NCBI RefSeq assembly: GCF_963667735.1
Contig: NZ_OY763919.1
Coordinates: 2,729,539 to 2,793,538, forward strand
DNA: 64,000 nucleotides
Reading direction: 5' to 3'
Origin: an uncultured Methanoregula sp.
GTDB taxonomy: Archaea; Halobacteriota; Methanomicrobia; Methanomicrobiales; Methanospirillaceae
Notes under the pieces: generated by a model
What the model was told of the DNA's origin: nothing
Seen by the model: the letters and a program-made list of their open reading frames with translations, nothing else
Databases searched by the model: none
Position numbers and translations under genes: made by a program
Shown: piece after piece, positions 25,574-33,487 of the stretch
How positions within the stretch are numbered: position 1 is the stretch's first letter
Layout: each line of letters begins with the position of its first letter

Positions 25574-27337
25574 TTATGGGTGATTCTGACTGCTCATTAC
25601 CCAGACTGCTGCAGTCCCGGGGGTTTCCCCGGTCGTCCACCACCGGGCTTTGTACTCCAGGCCATTGAGCGTCACGGTATCTCCCGCAGTGTAAACCGCG
25701 GCCGCATCCCAGGCTTCCGGGCTGGAACTTTCGGCACTCATATATTTCCAGACCGCTGATTTTCCGGGCATCTCGTTCCGGGTCCACCACTGGGCCGTGT
25801 ATGTATTCCCCTCGTATGTAACCCGGTCGCCACTCACGTACGTTGCGTCAGCAGTCCATGCGGATACACCGGTTGTGGCAGTCACGACCGGGGTTGGTGT
25901 CGCAGTCACGGTCACCGTAACGGCAGGAGCTGGTGTCGTTGTTGCGACCAGGGATGAAACCGGTTTCCAGACACTGGCAGTCCCGGGGGTCTCCCCGGTT
26001 GTCCACCACCGGGCCTTGTACACCAGACCATTGAGCGTCACGGTATCTCCCGCTGTGTAAACCGCAGCCGCATCCCAGGCTTCCGGGCTGGAACTTTCAG
26101 TACTCATACGTTTCCAGACCGCTGCTTTTCCGGGGATCTCGTTCCGGGTCCACCACTGGGCCGTGTAAGTATTCCCCCCGTACGTAACCTGGTCACCGCT
26201 CATGTACGTTGCGTCTGCAGTCCATGAGGATATACCGGTTGCGGCAGTCACGACAGGGGTTGGTGTCGCGGTCACGGTCACCGTAGCGGCTGGAGCGGGT
26301 GTCGTTGTTACAACCGTTGTTGCCGGGGTTGGCGTAACAATGGCTGCGGACCCGGCAACCGTGTTGAAAATTTTTGCAAATGCAAAATTATCCTGGGCAA
26401 GCCCGCTTGACGTTGCCGATGCCCAGGATGCACCGGCACCGGATCCGTTGTCCCGTGCAAGTGACCACATCGAGAGAAGACCGATGCCGTGCTCCTGTGC
26501 ATAGGCCGCAACTTTCTGCGCATCCGCAAGCGTGAACACTTCGGCCTGGACATCATTCTGCCCGATCATGGGTGTGATGCCGATCATCCGGTAGATTTGC
26601 GAAGCGCTCTTTTCAGGGTACAGCCCCTGGAGCTGGGTTTTCAAGCTCTCTGCAGCTTCGATTGAGTAATCCCCCATCTTTCCGGAAGGGCTGGGAGCAT
26701 AATACGATCCAAAATCCATGGTCATGATATTGACAACATCGACCCTGACACCGTTTTTTATAGCACTCTTCAGAAGGGAGAGACCGTCTGCGGTCAGGCC
26801 GTCGGGCTCGACCGGCAGGGTATAACTGACCCGGAGACCGGGGTTTGCCGCTTCGAGCCGGGCGATTGCGAGGTTCCGCCGGTCAACCGAACCGGTATCT
26901 GAAACCGCTGCACCCTCGATATCGAAATCGATCCAGGTTGCATTATACGAATCGATCACCGACTGGTACCGGGCCTGGAGCGTATCGGTATCGGTGACGA
27001 CCGTTGCCAGTTCCGATCCGGATGCACCGCCGAACGAGACAATAATATCCCCGCCCGAGGCCCGGATCTTCTTCACTTCATCCAGATAGTGGTTGTCCGA
27101 AAGCGGGATCACACCCGCCCACGTGGGCGCTCCCGAGCTGCTGCCCGTGATGAATGCCAGGGTATAATACCGGACACCGGTAGAACCGGCTATGGCTGAT
27201 AACGCCTGGTCCGGGTAAAGCCCGGTGTCGACATACGGAGAGAAGACCTGGTCCGGCCAGGCATTAACCGGGGCTGCAGTGCAGGCGATAAGGCAGATCC
27301 CTGCCAGGATGAACAGTATGCGGTTGTAAGAATTCAT
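25574..27337 (-). CDS. Secreted GH18 chitinase-like enzyme with four chitin-binding-like modules
   Basis: A 587-residue protein: signal peptide (ILFILAGICLIACTAAPVNA), a GH18 TIM barrel (about 27-325) with catalytic WIDFDIEG (DxDxE), then Thr/Pro linkers and four CBM5/12-like modules (each W-x-A/Y-x-x-GD-x-VTY/VTL, YxAxWWTxxExPG, VW). GH18 enzymes cleave beta-1,4-N-acetylglucosamine polymers by substrate-assisted catalysis. The modules come as two linker-CBM-CBM blocks 122 residues apart, a tandem duplication. I start at ATG 27337 because the frame upstream has no signal peptide. Unusual in a methanogen, so binding or wall turnover rather than feeding is possible. Confidence 0.87.
   Translation of the reverse strand: MNSYNRILFILAGICLIACTAAPVNAWPDQVFSPYVDTGLYPDQALSAIAGSTGVRYYTLAFITGSSSGAPTWAGVIPLSDNHYLDEVKKIRASGGDIIVSFGGASGSELATVVTDTDTLQARYQSVIDSYNATWIDFDIEGAAVSDTGSVDRRNLAIARLEAANPGLRVSYTLPVEPDGLTADGLSLLKSAIKNGVRVDVVNIMTMDFGSYYAPSPSGKMGDYSIEAAESLKTQLQGLYPEKSASQIYRMIGITPMIGQNDVQAEVFTLADAQKVAAYAQEHGIGLLSMWSLARDNGSGAGASWASATSSGLAQDNFAFAKIFNTVAGSAAIVTPTPATTVVTTTPAPAATVTVTATPTPVVTAATGISSWTADATYMSGDQVTYGGNTYTAQWWTRNEIPGKAAVWKRMSTESSSPEAWDAAAVYTAGDTVTLNGLVYKARWWTTGETPGTASVWKPVSSLVATTTPAPAVTVTVTATPTPVVTATTGVSAWTADATYVSGDRVTYEGNTYTAQWWTRNEMPGKSAVWKYMSAESSSPEAWDAAAVYTAGDTVTLNGLEYKARWWTTGETPGTAAVWVMSSQNHP
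25586..26316 (-). repeat. Two direct repeats of 366 bp inside the chitinase-like gene
   Basis: The block encoding the TTTPAPAxTVTVTATPTPVV linker and two binding modules is present twice, with only a few amino-acid changes. Within each block the two modules are related but more distant. The pattern shows a recent block duplication on top of an older module duplication. Confidence 0.85.
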
Positions 27338-27696
27338 GTGCAATCCACCGGACACAGGTCTCCTGCCGGATCCGGTGCTGCCAGGTTTTCCTGCAGCAGA
27401 ACCGGGCATCCCTGTGTCACTTATCTCAAAAAACAACCGGACAGTATTAACAAGTGCCTGATAGCCGGGGTTATACCTTTGAACCGGGAATTTCTGTGAC
27501 CTTTCGCGGGATAACCGGAGCCGGATGTTCTGCTGCATAATTTCCATCCCGTGAACGGAGGAGTTGATCAATCTGCGTTTCAGCCCGAAACGTCCCCGCC
27601 ACCCCTCCCCGTACCATTCAGGTCCCCCGGATCAAAACCGGACCGGTTTTTTTAAAAACACCGCAACCGGATAGGATCGTGAGGAGAAGTGAGATC
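27338..27696. other. Intergenic region between divergent genes
   Basis: About 360 bp hold the promoters of the chitinase-like gene and of the membrane-protein gene at 27697. A T-run (TTTTTTTAAAAA, about 27649-27660) lies near the right end and is followed by GTGAGGAGAAGTG, a ribosome site. No gene seen. Confidence 0.4.
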
Positions 27697-28281
27697 ATGA
27701 ACGCAAAGGAAGCACTGGTCACCGCCGCGATCCTCGTTCCCGGTGCGGTTCTGAATTATGGGTATCCGTATGTTGCACAGGCTTTGGCGGTCCCGTTCGG
27801 CATCGAGTTTGTCATCGTTGCCTACTGCCTCGTTGTCATGACAATCCCGTTGCGCATGGCAGAAGTAATTGGCATCGGCATTCTTGCAGCTGTTCTCAAC
27901 ATACTTTCAAATCCCGTGCATCTCGCAACGGTCCTTGGCGGGCAGTCCGCCACGGCTGCAGGGATCCTGGCTTTTTCCAACCTGGCGAGCGAACCGGTGG
28001 GAATCCTTGTCTGTTTTTTTGCCTTCGCGTACCTGGCGGGCAGGATCCGAACCGGGGCCCCGTTTGCTGCAGCATTCCTGGCCACCATGGCAAGCGGCCT
28101 TGTGTACCTGCTGACGGTTCTCCTGCTCCACCCGGGCATCCTTTCTGCCCAGCCGGAATATCTGGGAAGTTTTCTTTTCAGGGTGGGGGAGGCAGCGATC
28201 ACCAATGCACTCGTGGTCCAGATCCTGTTCATGGCAGCGGGCGGGCGCGTGAAGTCATTCCTTGAGGGGCGTCCCGGGTAA
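27697..28281 (+). CDS. Integral membrane protein, possibly ECF-type substrate-binding (S) component
   Basis: A 194-residue protein with about six hydrophobic helices and small cytoplasmic ends. The N-terminal AKEALVTAAILVPGAVLNYG resembles the start of the TrpP/ECF S-component fold, but no clear family motif allows a name. It has a strong GAGGAGAAGTGAG before the ATG. It lies 50 bp upstream of the REC-PAS gene, so transport linked to sensing is conceivable (inference). Confidence 0.55.
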   Translation: MNAKEALVTAAILVPGAVLNYGYPYVAQALAVPFGIEFVIVAYCLVVMTIPLRMAEVIGIGILAAVLNILSNPVHLATVLGGQSATAAGILAFSNLASEPVGILVCFFAFAYLAGRIRTGAPFAAAFLATMASGLVYLLTVLLLHPGILSAQPEYLGSFLFRVGEAAITNALVVQILFMAAGGRVKSFLEGRPG

Positions 28282-28331
28282 TCCCCGGGCAGCGCAACAA
28301 CAATATACTGTGACAATACTATGCAATCCAG

Positions 28332-29957
28332 ATGGCAGACGGGATCCGGATCCTCTATGTCGATGACGAGGTCGACCTTCTCGAACTGGGCAAGATGTTC
28401 CTCGAGATCCCCGGCCAGTTCACGGTGGATACCTCGGCATCCGCATTGAGATCGCTCGACTCCCCCTCGCTGTTGTCGTACGATGCGGTGGTCTCGGATT
28501 ACAAGATGCCGGAGATGGACGGGATCGCGTTTTTAAAAGAGATCCGGAGGCGGTATGGAAATATTCCTTTTATCCTGTTCACCGGCAGGGGCCGGGAGGA
28601 AGTCGTGATAGAGGCGATCAACAATGGCGCTGACTTCTATCTCCAGAAAGGCGGGAGCCCGGAAGCGATGTTTGCCGAGCTGGCGCACAAGGTCCGGCAG
28701 GCGGTTGCCCGCAGGAACAGCGAGAGCGAGATTGTCAGCATCTTCCGGGCGGTCCCGGTCGGGATCGCGGTTGTTGCAAACCGGGTCCTGACCCGGGTCA
28801 ATGATCGGCTCTGCACCCTGACCGGCTATCCGCGGGAAGAGCTGGAGGGCCGGAATACCCGGTTTTTGTACCTGAACGACGAGGACTATGTTGCGGTCGG
28901 GAAGATGCGGGAGCAGGCATACCGCGAGGGCGATGCGGACGAGATCGAGATCCCCTGGCAAAAGAAGGACGGCACCGTCATCGATGTCCGGATAACGGCG
29001 GCTGCGATCGACCGGTCCAATCCCATGGCACCCATGACCTACAGCGCTCTCGACATCACCCGGGAAAAAAAGGACCATCGTGAACTTCGTGCAGCATATG
29101 AACAGCTGAAAGCCTCGGCCGGGCAACTGCAGGAGCAGTACGCGGAGCTGGCCCGGAGCGAGGAACGGTTAAAGACGAGCGAAGCCGAAATTGCAGGCAT
29201 CCTGCGTGCAGCCCCCGTAAGCATCGGCCTGATGTCGGCCAACCGGGCCTTCCTCCGTGTCAACGACCGGTTCTGTGAGATCATCGGGTATTCCCGCGAG
29301 GAGATTATCGGGCGCGATGCACGGTTCCTGTACCAGGACGATGAAGAATATGCCCGGGCAGGAAAGTTCTACAGCCTTCGCGCCGACCGGGGGGATGTCA
29401 TGGCTATGGAGACCCGGTTTGTCCAAAAAAACGGGAGAGTTCTGGATATCCGGCTCTATGGGACTCCAAGCGACCCGGCCAATCCTGCTGCCGGCAATAT
29501 TTTTATCGCACTGGATATTACCGAGGAGAAGGGGGCGCAAAAAGACCTCCACACCCTGTATGAGAAGATCCAGGAAAGCGAGATGAAATACCGTCTTCTC
29601 ACCGAACTGACCAATGACATTATCTATACCATGGATACCGGGGGCAGGATCACGTATGTCAGTCCCCGGATCGCCAGTTACGGCTATTCCCAGGATGAAA
29701 TTGTCTCTCATCATTTTTCCGAGTTCGTGGAGAAAGATGACCTGCCGGCGGTCATAGAGGCCTTCCATGAGATGCTGGAATCCGGCAAACCCGTGATAGA
29801 GCAGATGCGGCTCCGCGACAAGGCAGGGAACATTCTCATGGCTGAAGACAGCGCAACCCCCATCCGCAATCATAACGGTACCATAACCGGCATCTATGGC
29901 ATCCTCCGGGATCTCACCGGCCGGAAGGAACCGGAAAAAAACAGGGATGGGAGTTAA
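28332..29957 (+). CDS. REC-PAS-PAS-PAS signalling protein without output domain
   Basis: A 541-residue soluble protein: receiver domain (about 6-120) with acid pocket DDE (11-13), phospho-acceptor D in VVSDYKMPEMDG and Lys in YLQKGG; PAS 1 (about 130-245); a coiled coil (about 250-285); PAS 2 (about 287-400); PAS 3 (about 415-535). There is no HisKA/HATPase domain after the last PAS, so it relays or tunes a signal rather than phosphorylating one. Such REC-PAS chains are typical of Methanomicrobiales. Confidence 0.9.
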   Translation: MADGIRILYVDDEVDLLELGKMFLEIPGQFTVDTSASALRSLDSPSLLSYDAVVSDYKMPEMDGIAFLKEIRRRYGNIPFILFTGRGREEVVIEAINNGADFYLQKGGSPEAMFAELAHKVRQAVARRNSESEIVSIFRAVPVGIAVVANRVLTRVNDRLCTLTGYPREELEGRNTRFLYLNDEDYVAVGKMREQAYREGDADEIEIPWQKKDGTVIDVRITAAAIDRSNPMAPMTYSALDITREKKDHRELRAAYEQLKASAGQLQEQYAELARSEERLKTSEAEIAGILRAAPVSIGLMSANRAFLRVNDRFCEIIGYSREEIIGRDARFLYQDDEEYARAGKFYSLRADRGDVMAMETRFVQKNGRVLDIRLYGTPSDPANPAAGNIFIALDITEEKGAQKDLHTLYEKIQESEMKYRLLTELTNDIIYTMDTGGRITYVSPRIASYGYSQDEIVSHHFSEFVEKDDLPAVIEAFHEMLESGKPVIEQMRLRDKAGNILMAEDSATPIRNHNGTITGIYGILRDLTGRKEPEKNRDGS

Positions 29958-29994
29958 TGCCTCCGCATTTCAGGCGATGAACTGCCGCTGCCCG

Positions 29995-30567
29995 TCACAC
30001 CACGAACGGCACGAGCGCTTTCACGTCGCGCCGGTACCGCTCGTACTCTTCTCCGAATTCCTCAAGCAGGAATTTCTCCTCAATGCTGATCTTCCAGAAG
30101 AGAGCCAGGAGCGCAACCGCGAGCGCGATGAAGGCGGAGAGAGAGCCGGTCGCGATTGCTGTTCCGAGAACCCCGGTGAGGAGTCCCGTGTAGATCGGGT
30201 GCCGGACGTACGCGTACGGGCCGGTGCGGGTGAGCGTGTGGTTCTCCTGGATTGCAGGCCGGGCGCTCCAGTTCGAGCCCAGGTGCTGCCGGGCCCGGAT
30301 GGCAAACGCAAGGCCGAGGAGAACGAGGACCAGGCCAAAGAGAACAACCGGGAGCGTGCCGGGGAGCACGCGGGTCTCGGTAAGCCCGGGGGCGAGCAGG
30401 GCGAGAACGATCATGACAATGGCGATCGGCACGATCATGCAGGCGAGGAACGAGCCGTGCGACGAGACACGCTTGGCTTTTGGCTGGCCTTTCAGCAGGA
30501 CCGGGATCCACCAGTAGGCAAAGAACGCCACCCAGAGGATGAAGAGGATCGGGTAAACGGGCTCCAT
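29995..30567 (-). CDS. Isoprenylcysteine-carboxyl-methyltransferase-like membrane enzyme
   Basis: A 190-residue membrane protein with about five helices and the ICMT/PEMT hallmark GPYAYVRHPIYTGLLTGVLG, followed by EEKFLLEEFGEEYERYRRDV. The RHPxY and EEY segments bind SAM and the substrate head group in this superfamily. Prokaryotic members methylate lipids or unknown amphipathic substrates. The gene stands alone and is convergent with the REC-PAS gene. Confidence 0.88.
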   Translation of the reverse strand: MEPVYPILFILWVAFFAYWWIPVLLKGQPKAKRVSSHGSFLACMIVPIAIVMIVLALLAPGLTETRVLPGTLPVVLFGLVLVLLGLAFAIRARQHLGSNWSARPAIQENHTLTRTGPYAYVRHPIYTGLLTGVLGTAIATGSLSAFIALAVALLALFWKISIEEKFLLEEFGEEYERYRRDVKALVPFVV

Positions 30568-31337
30568 GGAATTTCCGTACAGTGTTGCAGCGCCGAATAA
30601 AAAAATGTGTAGCGGGAGCTGAGGACTTCGTATTCCCGGCCGGTGGAACTATTTCCGGAAGAATTCCCGGGCCGGGATTAATTCATCTCCCGGTTCCGGC
30701 AGTATCCCGGCACAGCCGGCCCGGGTACAGAATTTTTCACACCGGCCGGATACGGCAGGTGGACATCCCGCATTCCCCCCGCCGGCGGGAAAAACGGGGG
30801 CCCAAAAAACGTATCCCTCCCGCCTGATGCCCCCCGGCGCCCCATACGTGCAGCCCATGGGTAAAATCCCCGTTTTTCCGGGCAAAAACGGTTTAGAAAA
30901 CCCCGTCCGGGAACCCCCGTAAAAATCCGCATGCCACGGCCGTCCGGCAGGCTCCGGGTCGCATCCCGGAGGACACAGTTTTTGCGCAATTTCTCAGGCC
31001 GCTAAAGAGCACGGTTTTTTCCTGCATAAAACGGTTATTTTGGAAAAATACCGGTTTTAATCCATAATCCGAAAAACGGTTGGCACCATTTCCACTGCCG
31101 AATTTTTCCGGATTTTGAGATCAAAACCTCTCCGTCGGAGAAATAGTCGGGGAGACTTACCGTCCAGGAAGGGGACCCTGGTTATAAGAAGGGGGTGCTT
31201 TTCGTCGCGGGGGTATCCCTGCAGGAAAGGGAGCTCCCAAAGAACATCCATAAAAGGCCGGAGCATGGTGACAGGTTGAAAAAACGGTCTGAAATATTTA
31301 TTAATAGTTCGTCACCCACGTTACCATAGGTACTACC
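30568..31337. other. Long intergenic region (770 bp), promoter of mntA at its right end
   Basis: No convincing gene. The left part (30640-30990) is built of many CCGG/CCCGGG-rich short palindromic words. The right part holds scattered AAAACGG words. A clear TATA (AATATTTATTA, 31293-31303) lies 40 nt before the ATG of mntA. The minus-strand frame at 31057-31266 (69 codons) lacks a ribosome site and a recognisable domain. Confidence 0.45.
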
Positions 31338-31634
31338 ATGGGATCCAACCGGCAGGATATCCTCGCCTCACTGAAAAAATTAAAACGTGAAGTTGCACGG
31401 GAATATTTTGTCAAGACAATCGGGGTATTCGGTTCGGTTGCCCGGAGCGAGCAGACGGACGAGAGCGATATCGATCTGCTGGTGGAGTTCTCAAAACCGG
31501 TGGGTTTTGTTACCTTCATGAGGCTTGAGAATTTCCTCTCTGAACAACTGGGGGCACGGGTGGACCTGGTAACTTCCGATTCACTGAAACCGGTGATCCG
31601 GCAGAATGTGCTTGCTGAGGTCATCTATGTCTGA
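31338..31634 (+). CDS. mntA: MntA-type nucleotidyltransferase antitoxin
   Basis: A 98-residue minimal nucleotidyltransferase with GSVAR (32-36) and the double-Asp D44-x-D46, the GSx10DxD motif of MNT proteins. In type VII toxin-antitoxin systems MntA silences its HEPN partner by adding AMP groups to a Tyr of the toxin. The gene overlaps the HEPN gene by 8 nt, as in known pairs. Promoter: TATA 31293-31303. A short inverted repeat (TACC-ATA-GGTA, about 31322-31332) near the start may be an autoregulatory site (inference). Confidence 0.93.
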   Translation: MGSNRQDILASLKKLKREVAREYFVKTIGVFGSVARSEQTDESDIDLLVEFSKPVGFVTFMRLENFLSEQLGARVDLVTSDSLKPVIRQNVLAEVIYV

Positions 31635-31968
31635 ACGTGAAGCAAAACTTTACCTCACGGATATTGATGATGCAATCTCGGCCATCCGGTCTTATACGAA
31701 TGGCATGACCTATGAACAACTGCTCAGCGATCGTAAGACCCGCGAAGCCATCATTCTCAATTTTGTCGTGATCGGGGAAGCGATCAAGAAAATTCCCCCG
31801 GATATTATCGACCGGTACCCGGATGTCCCATGGAAAGAATTTGCCGGGATGCGGGACAAGATGGTCCACGGGTATTTCTCGATAAGTGCCACGATCCTGT
31901 GGGAGACAGTCCAGCATGATCTCTCACCGCTTGCAACTGCGGTGCAAAAACTGCTCCGTGAAAAATAA
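31627..31968 (+). CDS. hepT: HepT-like HEPN-domain toxin (DUF86)
   Basis: A 113-residue HEPN protein with the full motif R76-x4-H81-x-Y83 (RDKMVHGYF), in which R and H cut RNA and Y is the site AMPylated by MntA. The N-terminal helix and GEAIKKIP segment match DUF86. HepT proteins act as tRNA-targeting nucleases when free of the antitoxin. I start at ATG 31627; upstream in-frame codons lie in mntA. Confidence 0.93.
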   Translation: MSEREAKLYLTDIDDAISAIRSYTNGMTYEQLLSDRKTREAIILNFVVIGEAIKKIPPDIIDRYPDVPWKEFAGMRDKMVHGYFSISATILWETVQHDLSPLATAVQKLLREK

Positions 31969-32042
31969 TGTAATGGGAATAGCTTTTCTGATACACCGGA
32001 TGAGGTACCGGCATCACCGGCTATTTTCGTCCTGCTCCTGTC

Positions 32043-32420
32043 TCACGTTGAATATTTGTTATAATACCCGTCCGGCCCCCACCACCCAATCTCGGAAACA
32101 CCAAAATCATGCACCCGGAGCCGGCGCCAGGTCCGCTCGTGCTGGGTGCGGAGCCAGAGTTCGCGGGGCATCCATTTCGGGAACGGGAGATTGCGGATCT
32201 CGCGGAGAACCTCCGGCAGGAGCTCGTCGTACGTCATATCCGGATCGATCTGGTACCGGGTCTGCCGGACCCGGACAAGGAACGTGTTTTCCGGTTTGAA
32301 GATGATGAGATCGAAGCCGAGCTCCGGGTTGGCGGTGTTCTCCTGCCACCGGTACCCCATCTTCTCCGCAGACTTCTTCGCCTCATCGATTGCAACAACC
32401 GGACGTTTTCCCCGGGCCAT
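32043..32420 (-). CDS. Conserved hypothetical protein, possible PD-(D/E)xK-like fold
   Basis: A 125-residue protein I cannot name. The N-terminal half (AIDEAKKSAEKMGYRWQ, then GFDLIIFKPENTFLVRVRQT) has the helix-strand-strand order of Holliday-junction-resolvase-like nucleases, with D of GFD but R/Q where the catalytic E-x-K would be, so any nuclease activity is doubtful. The C-terminal part is rich in Trp and Arg (PRELWLRTQHERTWRRLRV). It lies beside the toxin-antitoxin pair. Confidence 0.6.
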   Translation of the reverse strand: MARGKRPVVAIDEAKKSAEKMGYRWQENTANPELGFDLIIFKPENTFLVRVRQTRYQIDPDMTYDELLPEVLREIRNLPFPKWMPRELWLRTQHERTWRRLRVHDFGVSEIGWWGPDGYYNKYST

Positions 32421-32846
32421 GAAGCGTAGGTTTGCCGGTCCTTATTCAAATGATTTCTCGCCCAGGAGCTTACATGTCCGACAAAATGCGGAGCGGGTGA
32501 GAGAGAATCAAAATCCCGGATTTTTTTTATCGGTCTGCACGTTCCGGAAATCACCCGGCCATTGGAGGAACACCGGAGTTGCCGGTATATTTTTCCGCAA
32601 CACCCCATCCCGTACCGGAAACGATGCCCCAAGATCGCGTAACATTGCACGGGCGATCACGATGCTTCACGGATTTTCCCGGCAAAAATTCTCAAAAAAA
32701 ATCCGGAAAGCCCGGAAAAAATTTCATTTCATTCACAAAAATTTCCACACAAATGTTCCTGTAAAATTTGGAATCGTTTGAAAAAAAAATCCGGTAAAAA
32801 TTCCGGAAAAAATATCAAAAGAAAGAACCGCGGGCAAAGCTCCGCA
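32421..32846. other. Intergenic region with A-rich, CCGG-punctuated sequence
   Basis: No gene seen. The right half (about 32680-32820) is a series of AAAAA and CCGGAAAA words and includes several A-runs that read as T-runs on the minus strand. It may hold the terminator of the 114-residue protein's gene. Confidence 0.4.
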
Positions 32847-33191
32847 TCAGAGCGTCCGGTACCGCACCGGCGACTGGGCTATGATCTTCTCCCCCCGCCG
32901 GTTGATCTCGATGACCGAGACGGTCGCCTCTCCCCCGTACGGGATTGCGACCGGCAGGTCTTTGGCCTGCAGTACGAAAAATCCCTTTTTGTTGAACTCG
33001 ACCGGGACGGGGAACCGGTAATCCCCCGGATCGTCCTTGATCGCGATCCGGATGCAGTAGGCCGGACCCGCCCGCGGGATCAGCCCCTGGCCTTCGACCC
33101 GCAGGGATTCCCCGGCATTCTCCGGTGCCGTGCCGGTCTTCTTCAGGTATTGGGCAATGATCCGCAGCCCGTCCGGTCCCAAACTGGTCAT
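32847..33191 (-). CDS. Conserved hypothetical beta-rich protein (114 aa)
   Basis: A 114-residue protein I cannot name. The first 35 residues are polar and helical (GLRIIAQYLKKTG), the rest looks like alternating beta strands (YCIRIAIKDDPGDYRFPVPV, AIPYGGEATVSVIEINRRGE). No signal peptide, no Cys pair, no catalytic motif. Codon use fits the host, unlike the AT-rich TIR gene next to it. Confidence 0.6.
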   Translation of the reverse strand: MTSLGPDGLRIIAQYLKKTGTAPENAGESLRVEGQGLIPRAGPAYCIRIAIKDDPGDYRFPVPVEFNKKGFFVLQAKDLPVAIPYGGEATVSVIEINRRGEKIIAQSPVRYRTL

Positions 33192-33487
33192 GCTGATTTG
33201 TGGGGCGGCGAGGGAGATGAAATGTGAGGGTGGAGTGGGGATGGGGATTGTGTTGGAATTTCTGTGTCAGCTGATCAATATTTGCAGAAAAGTTCTTGCA
33301 TGGCGAGGACCCGATGAGACGGCCAGGCGAGCCTGAAGGGGGGGGACTCCATCCAGGGGGTCGTGCCCTTCCTAAATTGAAATTAGAAAACACTTCTCAA
33401 GAACTCGAGATGTTATTTATAAAAAATCCTCATGCTCAAAAAAATTTTCCCCGAATCACTTACCGAATTAAAATGCGATAAAATTTA
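33192..33487. other. Junction between host-like DNA and the AT-rich island
   Basis: Base composition changes from GC-rich to AT-rich at about 33380. Before it lies a segment GGCGAGGACCCGATGAGACGG (33301-33321) that weakly resembles a block of the dispersed repeat (GGCGAGCCCCGATGAGGCGG). No gene seen. Confidence 0.4.

Noticed and set aside
30568..31337. Several short frames in the 770-bp gap
   Set aside because: No ribosome sites, no domain patterns, and composition driven by CCGG words.
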